From Flavobacterium sp. Root935 (GTDB lineage: Bacteria; Bacteroidota; Bacteroidia; Flavobacteriales; Flavobacteriaceae): a stretch of 64,000 nucleotides of DNA. The notes below the pieces were generated by a model. That model saw only the letters and a list, made by a program, of their open reading frames with translations, had not been told where the DNA came from and searched no databases. This document shows, in pieces, positions 17,437 through 25,392 of this stretch. Each line of letters begins with the position of its first letter. The first letter of the stretch is position 1. The stretch is from assembly GCF_001429295.1 (NCBI RefSeq), contig NZ_LMJL01000012.1, positions 1,048,005 through 1,112,004 of the forward strand, read 5' to 3'. The translations under genes and the position numbers were made by a program.

Positions 17437-18117
17437 AATTTTGACTCTAAAATTTTGTTAATTCTCAATTCTTAAAAAGTCAAAATGACCATAAATTAAG
17501 TTTCAGATTTTGGCTTTTTTCGAGATGACCAAGATAGTTTAAAATTGAAGACAAAAACACTCTTCTTTTTACAAATAAAAATCAAATTTTCAGTCCATAA
17601 AACTCATCAGAAAAGACTGCTTAATTTTTACGTTTTTCGAATCATGATTGCGAAATTCATAAGTTTTTACAAAATCGTCATTTATAATTCAAAAAAGCCT
17701 CAATTTATTAAGTATCCTTATTACCAAAATATTTTAAAAAAATCACATCATTTTAAGTCAAAAAAAACGTTTCGCACAATTTTATGTGCTCGAGAACATA
17801 AATTTTGTGTGTTCGAGCACATTTTTTGTGTTTTTTCTTGTTTTATAAAAATATAATCTATAGTTTCGTCAGAGATTAATCTTAAAACTAAGTTAATTAT
17901 GTAAAAAATGAGGTGATTTTAAGGCTTCAAAATCGAAGAAAAACGAACTAAATAAGCAGTATTTAGAGCCGAAAATAAGACACTGTTTTTATGTAAAAAT
18001 CAATTCAAATGAAAACTCAATTAAACACCAAAATGACTCTCCTGATCAAAAAAGAAATCTAAAACCTACAAACAAGAAAAAAAAACAATTAAACATTAAC
18101 CAAAACCAATTTTAAGT
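17437..18117. other. Long intergenic region upstream of susC
   Basis: This 681-bp region holds the promoter module at 17785-17869 and a predicted susC leader of roughly 240 nt. The part from 17437 to 17784 is AT-rich with no convincing gene. The leader contains a possible 17-codon reading frame (18009-18062) and no clear terminator or known riboswitch. Confidence 0.6.
17785..17869 (+). promoter_or_regulatory. Promoter/operator module of the susC operon
   Basis: Two palindromes, TGTGCTCGAGAACA (17785-17798) and TGTGTTCGAGCACA (17808-17821), have centres 23 bp apart. They are followed by TTG (17838-17840), a 20-bp spacer and TAGTTTCG (17861-17868), a one-mismatch TAnnTTTG. Transcription would start near 17873. 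The inverted near-identical copy at 15366-15450 serves the kinase operon. Confidence 0.85.
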
Positions 18118-21100
18118 ATGAAATTATTAACCCAAAAAAAACCAAGAGATTTTCGGATTAACAATTTATCCCGCAAAGAAATTAAACTAACAATTCTATC
18201 GTTACTCGTTTTTACATTTCAAGCTTCGGCAGCTTCTTCAATAAATACTTCAGATAAAAACTATACCGCATTATTTTTCGAAAAAATAGTAAAAGGTAAG
18301 GTTACAGACAAAGATGGTTTGCCTCTTCCTGGTGCCAATGTTGTGGTGAAAGGAAGCAATAAAGGTGTTCAAACAGATGTTGATGGAAGCTTTTCGATTA
18401 CTGTAGCCGATAATGTTACTAAACTTGTGGTGACTTATATTGGTATGGAAGATCAAGAAGTAACTATTGGAAATGCACCGCTAAAAATTGTCATGAAAGA
18501 AGCTGGACAAAAATTAGATGAAGTAGTTATTGGATACGGAAAATCTAAGAAAAAAGACCTTACAGGTTCTGTGAGTTCTCTTAGCAAAGACAATTTGAAT
18601 TTAGGCGGAACTATTGCCAATGTAGGACAGGCGTTACAAGGACGTGCTTCTGGGGTTCAAGTACAGCAAAATAATTATGCACCGGGAACCAATCCGTCTG
18701 TAGTAATTAGAGGAGGAAATTCTATAAATACTTCTAATGCGCCTTTGTACGTAGTGGACGGATTTATTACCAGCACTGGAGCTTCAATTAGTCCAAACGA
18801 TATTGAAAATATTCAGATTTTAAAAGATGCCGCTTCTACAGCAATTTATGGTGCACGCGGTGGAAATGGGGTTATCATTATTACAACTAAAAAAGGAAAA
18901 TCAGGAAAAATGATGGTGGAAGCCGAAATTTCAGATGGTTTTCAAAATATTATAAAAGAGCCTTCATTGTTAACTGGACAACAATATGCTGATATTCAAA
19001 ATGCAATTGCGGGTGAAAACGGAAGACCTCCGGTTTTTCCATCAAGTTTTCCAATTGCGAATACCAATTGGTTTGAAGCAGCGACACGTCCAGGAGAAGT
19101 GTTGAACAGAACGCTTACTTTTAGCGGAAGCGATCAAACTTCTAAATTCTTTCTTTCAGGAAACTATTTGAAACAAACGGGAGCTATTGAAAACACTGAT
19201 TATGAAAGATACAGCGTTAGAATGGGTGCCGAAAAAAGATTTAATGAAAGATTAAATATGGGTGCTAATTTTTATGGTGCTGCAGCTGAAGGAAATAACA
19301 GCGATTTTGGAGATAATATCCTTTCTCCGATGTTCTCTATTCAAACTGCTCCTCCAACGATTCCGATCTACAATGCTGATGGCTCATATTATAAATATCA
19401 AGGAAAAGATAATGCATTGGCTCTTTTACTTGAACCAACAGACCACACAATCAATAGATTAGCAAACGGAAGTATGTTTTTAGATTATGAAATAATTAAA
19501 GGTCTTACTTACCACTTTGGTTCTGGTGCTGAATGGCAGGAAAACATTCAAGGAAAATATACTCCAAGTACATTAGTAGCTGGAGCTGCGTTAAAAGGTT
19601 CTGGATCTGAAGAAAATAAAACATATTTTAGATGGAGTACAGAACAATATTTAACGTACAAGTTTAATATCAAAGAAGTACATGCCATCACTGCAATGAT
19701 TGGAACTTCGAACCAAAAAGATACTTATGAAAGAGTAAGAGCTGCAGGTACAGGATTTTCTAATGACTTATTAACGTATTACAATCTTCAAGGTGCAGCG
19801 GTTTATTTGAAACCTGAAACTGAAAAAACAGAGACAAAACTTACTTCTTATTTTGGAAGGTTAAATTATGCTTTTAATGACAAATATTTAGCAACTTTTA
19901 CAATTAGAAAAGACGGTTCTTCTCGTTTTGGTCCAAATAACAAATTTGGTATTTTCCCTTCTGGAGCTGTTGCATGGAAGTTGTCTAACGAATCTTTTAT
20001 GCAGAATGTAAAAGCTATTTCTGAACTTAAATTAAGAGCCAGCTATGGTATTACAGGAAACGACGGAATTGGCGATTACTCTTATATGAACCGATTGACT
20101 TCTTGGGGTGTAACTATTGCACCTGATGATTTTGTTGCTGGTACAGAACCTGCGAATTTGGCAAATCCGAACTTGAAATGGGAAGAAACAGCTCAAACCG
20201 ATTTAGGTTTAGATTTAGGTTTATTTAATGATAAACTTTCGATCACAATTGATTACTACAAAAAAAGAACTTCTGATGCTCTTTTAAATGTTCCTGTTGG
20301 AGGATGGTGGGGATTTGGCGCTCAAAGAGTTAATTCTGGAGTTATTGATAATAAAGGTATTGAGTTAGGAATTAGTACTGAAAATATCAGAACTACTAAT
20401 TTTTCTTGGAGAACGTCATTAAATGTTGCTTACAATAAACAAGAAATTGTATCTCTTGCTGATAACGTAAAAATCATTAGTACAAACACTTCTAACCCAA
20501 GCGGAACTGTTTCTGGGCAAGAGTTTACAAGACTAGAGCCGGGAAAAGAAATGGGAGTTTTATACGGATACAAATATGCAGGCGTGATCAAAACGGGAGA
20601 AACATACGCAGCTCAGCCATTGTCTGTCCCTGGAGATCCGAAATATGTAGATGTTGACGGAGACGGTACTATTACTGCTGCCGACAGAACTTATTTAGGA
20701 AATTCTATTCCGCATTATGTTGCTGGTTTTAATAACGATTTTAAATATGGAAATTTTGATATGAATATCTTTTTCCAAGGTGCTTTTGATTATTCTGTAT
20801 ATAATATGACTGCAATGGTTGGTGAATCTTCTACAAGTACAGATGCATTAAATCGCTGGGTTGCGGGAGTAAATGAAAATACAGATATTCCAAGAGACGG
20901 CTACTACAAAAGCAAATATGGAAGTTATGTGAATTCGAAATTTGTTGAAGAGGCTTCTTACTTACGTTTAAAAAATGTTTCTATAGGATATTCAATTCCC
21001 GAAAGCGTACTAAAACAAGTAAAATTCATTGACAGCATCAGACTATATGCGATTGGACAAAACTTATTGACGATCACAAATTACTCTGGAAATGACCCTG

Positions 21101-21204
21101 AAGTAAACGGGCATTCAACAAACAATTTAGGCGGAGGAATCGATTTTAACTCGTTCCCAGCATCAAGAACTTTTATACTTGGAATTAAAGTCGCAATTCA
21201 CTAG
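18118..21204 (+). CDS. SusC/RagA-family TonB-dependent outer-membrane transporter
   Basis: A 1028-residue outer-membrane protein that imports oligosaccharides with its SusD lid, powered by TonB/ExbBD. After a long signal region (hydrophobic core ILSLLVFTFQASA) comes a carboxypeptidase-regulatory-like domain (VKGKVTDKDGLPLPGANVVV, about residues 58-130). A TonB-box-like stretch (LDEVVIGYG) and the plug domain follow, with YVVDGFI, ILKDAASTAIYGARGGNGVI and IITTKKGKSG. The remainder is the 22-strand barrel with an aromatic C-terminal strand (RTFILGIKVAIH). It is the first gene of the plus-strand PUL, with the SusD partner 35 bp downstream. Confidence 0.97.
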   Translation: MKLLTQKKPRDFRINNLSRKEIKLTILSLLVFTFQASAASSINTSDKNYTALFFEKIVKGKVTDKDGLPLPGANVVVKGSNKGVQTDVDGSFSITVADNVTKLVVTYIGMEDQEVTIGNAPLKIVMKEAGQKLDEVVIGYGKSKKKDLTGSVSSLSKDNLNLGGTIANVGQALQGRASGVQVQQNNYAPGTNPSVVIRGGNSINTSNAPLYVVDGFITSTGASISPNDIENIQILKDAASTAIYGARGGNGVIIITTKKGKSGKMMVEAEISDGFQNIIKEPSLLTGQQYADIQNAIAGENGRPPVFPSSFPIANTNWFEAATRPGEVLNRTLTFSGSDQTSKFFLSGNYLKQTGAIENTDYERYSVRMGAEKRFNERLNMGANFYGAAAEGNNSDFGDNILSPMFSIQTAPPTIPIYNADGSYYKYQGKDNALALLLEPTDHTINRLANGSMFLDYEIIKGLTYHFGSGAEWQENIQGKYTPSTLVAGAALKGSGSEENKTYFRWSTEQYLTYKFNIKEVHAITAMIGTSNQKDTYERVRAAGTGFSNDLLTYYNLQGAAVYLKPETEKTETKLTSYFGRLNYAFNDKYLATFTIRKDGSSRFGPNNKFGIFPSGAVAWKLSNESFMQNVKAISELKLRASYGITGNDGIGDYSYMNRLTSWGVTIAPDDFVAGTEPANLANPNLKWEETAQTDLGLDLGLFNDKLSITIDYYKKRTSDALLNVPVGGWWGFGAQRVNSGVIDNKGIELGISTENIRTTNFSWRTSLNVAYNKQEIVSLADNVKIISTNTSNPSGTVSGQEFTRLEPGKEMGVLYGYKYAGVIKTGETYAAQPLSVPGDPKYVDVDGDGTITAADRTYLGNSIPHYVAGFNNDFKYGNFDMNIFFQGAFDYSVYNMTAMVGESSTSTDALNRWVAGVNENTDIPRDGYYKSKYGSYVNSKFVEEASYLRLKNVSIGYSIPESVLKQVKFIDSIRLYAIGQNLLTITNYSGNDPEVNGHSTNNLGGGIDFNSFPASRTFILGIKVAIH

Positions 21205-21239
21205 TCAAAAGGCTTTTTAGTAACATTAAATTTATTAAA

Positions 21240-22751
21240 ATGAAAAAATATACACTATTATTACTTTTACTTACCGCCGGAGTAGAGATTTCGTGCAACC
21301 AAGATCTAGATCCCACGGTATACAGCAGTTTGACTAATACCAATGGGTATCAGACAAAATCAGATGCAGTTGCGGCCATTAATTCAATTTACGGCAGATT
21401 AAAAGGGCCTTCTGTTGGAGATAACTTTTCATACTGGGCAACAAGACACTTCGCTTTAACAGATATTGCTACTGATTTAGGACACTGCCAATACGGAGGA
21501 GATCCCGGACAATTGTCTTTAGGAACTTGGAGTTCGACAAACGGTCTTCTCTTGGAAGATTGGAATGCGATGTACAAGTTAATTGCCAATGCAAACAATG
21601 CTATCTTTAACATTCTGCCAATGACTGGAATTACTGCTGCAGAAAAAGCACAGTTTATTGCCGAAGCTAAATTTTTAAGATGTTCTGCTTACATGGATTT
21701 GACTGATGCTTGGGGACCAGTAATTTTAATTACCGAAGCCAATTTAGGAAATCCAGGTTACCTAGATCAAACTCCTCCATCGTCTGTTGAAGAAATTGAT
21801 GCTTTCATTATTAAAGAACTAACAGAAGCTGCAGATGTACTGCCAGTAAATTATAAATCAAATGACATTTATGAAAGTAACGATGTTGGCCGCGCAACAA
21901 AAGGTGCAGCACTTACATTACTAGCTAAATTACACATGCGCAGCCATGAGTGGCAAAAAGTTGTTACATTGACACAGCAAGTAATGGATTTGAACGAATA
22001 CAGTCTTTATCCTTCTTACTTAGGTTTGTTTAAAGAAAGTAACAAATGGTGCAGCGAAAACATCTTCTCTTCTTTGAGTGATGCAAATACAAACGGAACA
22101 GAATTATTAAATCACTTTGGACCAATCGATCATCCTGTTGTACAAAACAGATGGCAGTATTATACTGTAAACTGGGATTTCTACAACACTTTTGGTGACG
22201 AAGATGAGAGAAAACAATGCTTTTTCCCAGAATTTATGGGAACAGACGGTTTACTTCATAAACAAGCTCCTTCATTGGGTGCACAGCCGCCGGCTGGTGA
22301 GTTTTATATGCCAGACGTTTCTACAAGAAAATATGCCGATGATGAAACAACAACTTATTATGACGGTCATAGTGTAAACATTCTTCGTTATGCAGATGTA
22401 TTATTGAGCAGAGCCGAAGCATTAAACGAACTCAGTGGACCAACAAGTGAAGCGATCGGATTAATTAATCAAGTTAAGGCAAGATCTCATGCAAAACAAT
22501 TAGTTTTATCTGACTACAATCAAAACACTTTAAGAGACGCTATTTTACAGGAAAGAGGCTGGGAGTTTTTCTACGAAGGAAAACGTCGTCAGGATTTAAT
22601 TAGAATGAACAAATATGATGTTTTGGTAAATGCATATCATCTTAGAGTTGGTGAAGCTGCTTTAATAAAAATGCCGCAAAACAAATATTATACATATCCA
22701 CAGAGTCAAGTAAACCTTAATCCGAAATTAAGCAACGCTGATAGACAATAA
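21240..22751 (+). CDS. SusD/RagB-family glycan-binding lipoprotein
   Basis: A 503-residue surface lipoprotein, lipobox GVEISC (Cys19), forming the lid over the SusC barrel and binding the glycan. It has the N-terminal TPR-like SusD region (AAINSIYGRL, AEAKFLRCSAYMDLTDAWG) and the RagB C-terminal region (NILRYADVLLSRAEALNEL, LQERGWEFFYEGKRRQDLIR). Immediately downstream lies a perfect 14-bp stem with a T-tract, probably limiting transcription of the following genes relative to susCD. Confidence 0.97.
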   Translation: MKKYTLLLLLLTAGVEISCNQDLDPTVYSSLTNTNGYQTKSDAVAAINSIYGRLKGPSVGDNFSYWATRHFALTDIATDLGHCQYGGDPGQLSLGTWSSTNGLLLEDWNAMYKLIANANNAIFNILPMTGITAAEKAQFIAEAKFLRCSAYMDLTDAWGPVILITEANLGNPGYLDQTPPSSVEEIDAFIIKELTEAADVLPVNYKSNDIYESNDVGRATKGAALTLLAKLHMRSHEWQKVVTLTQQVMDLNEYSLYPSYLGLFKESNKWCSENIFSSLSDANTNGTELLNHFGPIDHPVVQNRWQYYTVNWDFYNTFGDEDERKQCFFPEFMGTDGLLHKQAPSLGAQPPAGEFYMPDVSTRKYADDETTTYYDGHSVNILRYADVLLSRAEALNELSGPTSEAIGLINQVKARSHAKQLVLSDYNQNTLRDAILQERGWEFFYEGKRRQDLIRMNKYDVLVNAYHLRVGEAALIKMPQNKYYTYPQSQVNLNPKLSNADRQ

Positions 22752-22762
22752 AGAATACCCAA

Positions 22763-22805
22763 TCAAGAATAGACAGTAAAAAATGTCTGTCTATTCTTGA
22801 TTTTT
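22763..22805 (+). terminator. Intrinsic terminator/attenuator after susD
   Basis: A perfect 14-bp stem, TCAAGAATAGACAG (22763-22776) with its complement (22787-22800), a 10-nt loop and TTTTT. It separates susCD from the downstream enzyme genes. Partial read-through would set a high susCD to enzyme ratio. Confidence 0.85.
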
Positions 22806-22850
22806 AATACAGATGAAGTACTTTTCTGTTTCACAAAAGAAGCTTTTCAG

Positions 22851-24257
22851 ATGATCAAAAAACTATTACTTAAAGGAAGTTTTATTTTAGCCTTACTTGC
22901 ATTGGTAAGTTGTTCTAAAAATCAGGATATATCCAATATCAATATTGGGACTCATGGCAACAACGAATTGAAAATTCAAATCGATGTTACTACGAATGAC
23001 AATGTTCAGGTATATGCAGAGTATTGGTCTGACCAAAAAGGAACTCAAAGCAAAATAACCACTCCTATCTCAAAATCAGGGCTTAAACATACTTTAGTTC
23101 TCTGCAATATTACTCCAGAAACGAATTATAACTATCAGCTTGTTACAGTTGCAGACGGCGAAAAAAAGCCCAGTAAAGTCTATACTTTTAAATCTAGAAA
23201 ACTTCCAGAATGGCTTCAAAAACAATTTAAAGCCAATTGCCCGAAACCAGAATTACTGCCGCAAAATTTCAAAAAGGGCTTTATGCTTTTGGCAAAAAGA
23301 GAAACACCTGGAACAGCTTATATAGTAGATTACAAAGGAAACTTAAGATGGTATCATACTATTGAAGGAACTGGGTTTAAAGTAGCTCATTTTACAAAGG
23401 AACAAACAATCATTTCTATTCTTGGCAAAAATGACGAACCAACAAGTTATGGAAGTGAAATTCTAGAAATCAACTTACAAGGAGATACTTTAACACACAT
23501 CAAAAAAGGACAAGGCGATTTAAAACAAGTTCTTCACCACGAAATCATAAAAAAATCGGCTAATGAAATTGTTACTTTAACTGTTGATCAAAAAATAATC
23601 GATTTAACTTCTATTGGAGGAAGAAAACAAGATACGATCAACGGAGATGGAATTTTAATTTTAGATAAAAAGGGAAAACAACTTTGGAAATGGAGTGTTT
23701 TTGATGATTTAGATCCCTTTAAAGATAAAGATTTACTGAAAACCAAAAAAGATTGGACTCATGCCAATAGTTTAAATTACGATAAAGATGGAAATTTCCT
23801 GATCTCATTTTACAATAACGGACAAATTTGGAAGATCAATTCTAAAACTGGAAAAGTAATCTGGAAATTAGGAAAAGGAGGAACTATGAAAATGGCTCCA
23901 GATACCAATTTCTCTCAGGCGCATGCCGCACACATTAATCAAGAAGGAAGTTTATTGTTTTTTGATAATGGGGTCGACAAAAAACAGTCTTCTGTATTTA
24001 CCTTAAAAGTCGACGAAAAAAACAATGCAGTTAAACTGGATTATCAAATAAAATTACCAAAAGACATTTACAATGACAGAATGGGAAGCGCTTATATGAT
24101 TGATAAAGATGCCATATTATGCTGCTGCTCGAAAAGACATATCACGGTTTTAACGAATAAAAAAGGAGTGCTTTTATGGGCGTTAGAATCTGAGATTCCG
24201 CCTTATCGCACACAGTTTATTCCCGAAGAAAAATTGAAACCATTTATTCAAAATTAG
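22851..24257 (+). CDS. Arylsulfotransferase (ASST)-like lipoprotein
   Basis: A 468-residue lipoprotein with lipobox LLALVSC (Cys21). I chose the ATG at 22851, because the longer frame from 22797 would begin inside the susD terminator and would bury the signal peptide. After an Ig/fibronectin-like N-terminal region (to about residue 110) comes a beta-propeller with ASST features: DWTHANSLNYDKDGNFLIS (His304), GKVIWKLGKGG, SQAHAAHINQEG (His358, His361) and LLFFDNGVD, similar to the propeller histidines and FDNGDG stretch of bacterial arylsulfotransferases. Those enzymes move sulfate between phenolic compounds in the periplasm. An unusual CCC triplet (AILCCCSKRH) lies near the C-terminus. Sulfotransfer activity is not proven; it could be another propeller enzyme. 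Confidence 0.72.
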   Translation: MIKKLLLKGSFILALLALVSCSKNQDISNINIGTHGNNELKIQIDVTTNDNVQVYAEYWSDQKGTQSKITTPISKSGLKHTLVLCNITPETNYNYQLVTVADGEKKPSKVYTFKSRKLPEWLQKQFKANCPKPELLPQNFKKGFMLLAKRETPGTAYIVDYKGNLRWYHTIEGTGFKVAHFTKEQTIISILGKNDEPTSYGSEILEINLQGDTLTHIKKGQGDLKQVLHHEIIKKSANEIVTLTVDQKIIDLTSIGGRKQDTINGDGILILDKKGKQLWKWSVFDDLDPFKDKDLLKTKKDWTHANSLNYDKDGNFLISFYNNGQIWKINSKTGKVIWKLGKGGTMKMAPDTNFSQAHAAHINQEGSLLFFDNGVDKKQSSVFTLKVDEKNNAVKLDYQIKLPKDIYNDRMGSAYMIDKDAILCCCSKRHITVLTNKKGVLLWALESEIPPYRTQFIPEEKLKPFIQN

Positions 24258-24270
24258 AAAATGACGTTCC

Positions 24271-24333
24271 TGCAAGGTTTCTAAATCTTGTAAGCATAAA
24301 ATAAGTTATAACAAATACAGGTTTTAGAACCTG
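24271..24333. repeat. Repeat hairpins (TGCAAGGTTT / CAGGTTTTAGAACCTG)
   Basis: An intergenic element with TGCAAGGTTTCTAAATCTTGT (24271-24291) and the perfect hairpin CAGGTTTTAGAACCTG (24318-24333). A related sequence occurs at 60597-60628. This is probably a dispersed flavobacterial repeat. Confidence 0.55.
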
Positions 24334-24353
24334 TTAGGATAAAAATAGTAAAC

Positions 24354-25352
24354 ATGAAAAAAATAATTCTGATTGGTCTAGTTGCAGCATTGCCAATGGT
24401 TGTTTTCAATTCTTGCAATACTTCGACTTCACAAACATTAGCAGCCACAAAAACAGTTGAAGCTGATGATGAAGGTTATATTACAATTGATACTTCAAAA
24501 ATTCCAGACGATCAATTCGGAGAATCTGTTCGCTACGGAAGAGAATTAATGCTCAAAACAGCCTATTATATTGGACCAAACGGTAAAAACGGACAATATT
24601 TGGGCAATAAAATGAATTGTACCAACTGTCATCAAGATGCTGGTACAAAACCACATGCATTCAATTTAATGTCTTCACACGATAATTATCCACAATATCG
24701 CGGGCGCGAAAACAAAGTGCTTACACTGGCAGAAAGAGTTAATAACTGCATTATGCGCCCGCATTCTGGAAAACCGCTTCCGTTGGACAGTAAAGAAATG
24801 GTGGCCTTTTTATCTTATTTTAAATGGATCAGCAAATTTGTGCCTAAAGATGGTAATTTTAAAGGAGCAAAAAATCTAGAAATCGAATTTCCCGATGTTG
24901 CTGCAAGTCCAGAAAGAGGAAAAGCATTATTTACTGAAAATTGTGCGCGCTGCCATGGAAATAATGGCGAAGGCGTATATAATGCTGATAAATCGGGTTA
25001 CATCTACCCGCCTCTTTGGGGAGAATACGGTTATCAGCCGGGTTCAAGCATGCACAGAGTTATCAAACAAGCACAATGGTTAAAAAATAATATGCCTTAC
25101 GATAAAGTACTTTTAGGAAAACCTTATCTCACAGACAAAGAAGCACTTGATATCGCTGCTTATGTAAATGATGATAAAATTCACACAAGACCAAATCCTA
25201 AAACATTCGATTATCCAAATAAACTCGGCAAACCTATCGACTATGCGCACAGTCCTTTTGTAGATAATTTTTCTGAAGAACAGCATAAATACGGACCTTA
25301 CAAACCGATAATTGCGTACTGGAAAAAGAATGGCTGGAAAGCTGTTTATTAA
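24354..25352 (+). CDS. Dihaem c-type cytochrome, TsdA/SoxA-like, lipoprotein
   Basis: A 332-residue exported protein with lipobox-like VFNSC (Cys21) and two haem c sites, CTNCH (89-93) and CARCH (197-201). Between them lies YPQYRGRENKVLTLAERVNNC, followed by SGKPLPLDSKEM, which resembles the thiosulfate dehydrogenase TsdA region YPQYR.r...iTLeeRi.gC...GKPLPLDS. Cys132 sits where TsdA has its cysteine haem ligand (this needs an alignment). The second haem domain has YPPLWG and a late Met-containing stretch (NNMPYDK). The family transfers electrons and some members oxidise thiosulfate or reduce tetrathionate. Its place between an ASST-like gene and a glycosidase in a PUL is unusual. The following gene starts 40 bp later. 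Confidence 0.85.
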   Translation: MKKIILIGLVAALPMVVFNSCNTSTSQTLAATKTVEADDEGYITIDTSKIPDDQFGESVRYGRELMLKTAYYIGPNGKNGQYLGNKMNCTNCHQDAGTKPHAFNLMSSHDNYPQYRGRENKVLTLAERVNNCIMRPHSGKPLPLDSKEMVAFLSYFKWISKFVPKDGNFKGAKNLEIEFPDVAASPERGKALFTENCARCHGNNGEGVYNADKSGYIYPPLWGEYGYQPGSSMHRVIKQAQWLKNNMPYDKVLLGKPYLTDKEALDIAAYVNDDKIHTRPNPKTFDYPNKLGKPIDYAHSPFVDNFSEEQHKYGPYKPIIAYWKKNGWKAVY

Positions 25353-25392
25353 TTTTAAATTTTAGACTATTTAAACCTGAACATACATTACA

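Noticed and set aside
17545..17856. 103-codon open frame upstream of susC
   Set aside because: It runs through the operator palindromes and promoter and has low-complexity composition. Its last residues match those of the frame at 15379-15588 only because the promoter module is duplicated.
18009..18062. 17-codon leader peptide candidate before susC
   Set aside because: Short, no clear ribosome binding site, and no terminator-antiterminator pair around it, so attenuation cannot be supported.
22797..22850. Upstream start for the arylsulfotransferase-like gene
   Set aside because: It lies inside the terminator stem of susD and would hide the lipoprotein signal peptide, which starts at 22851.
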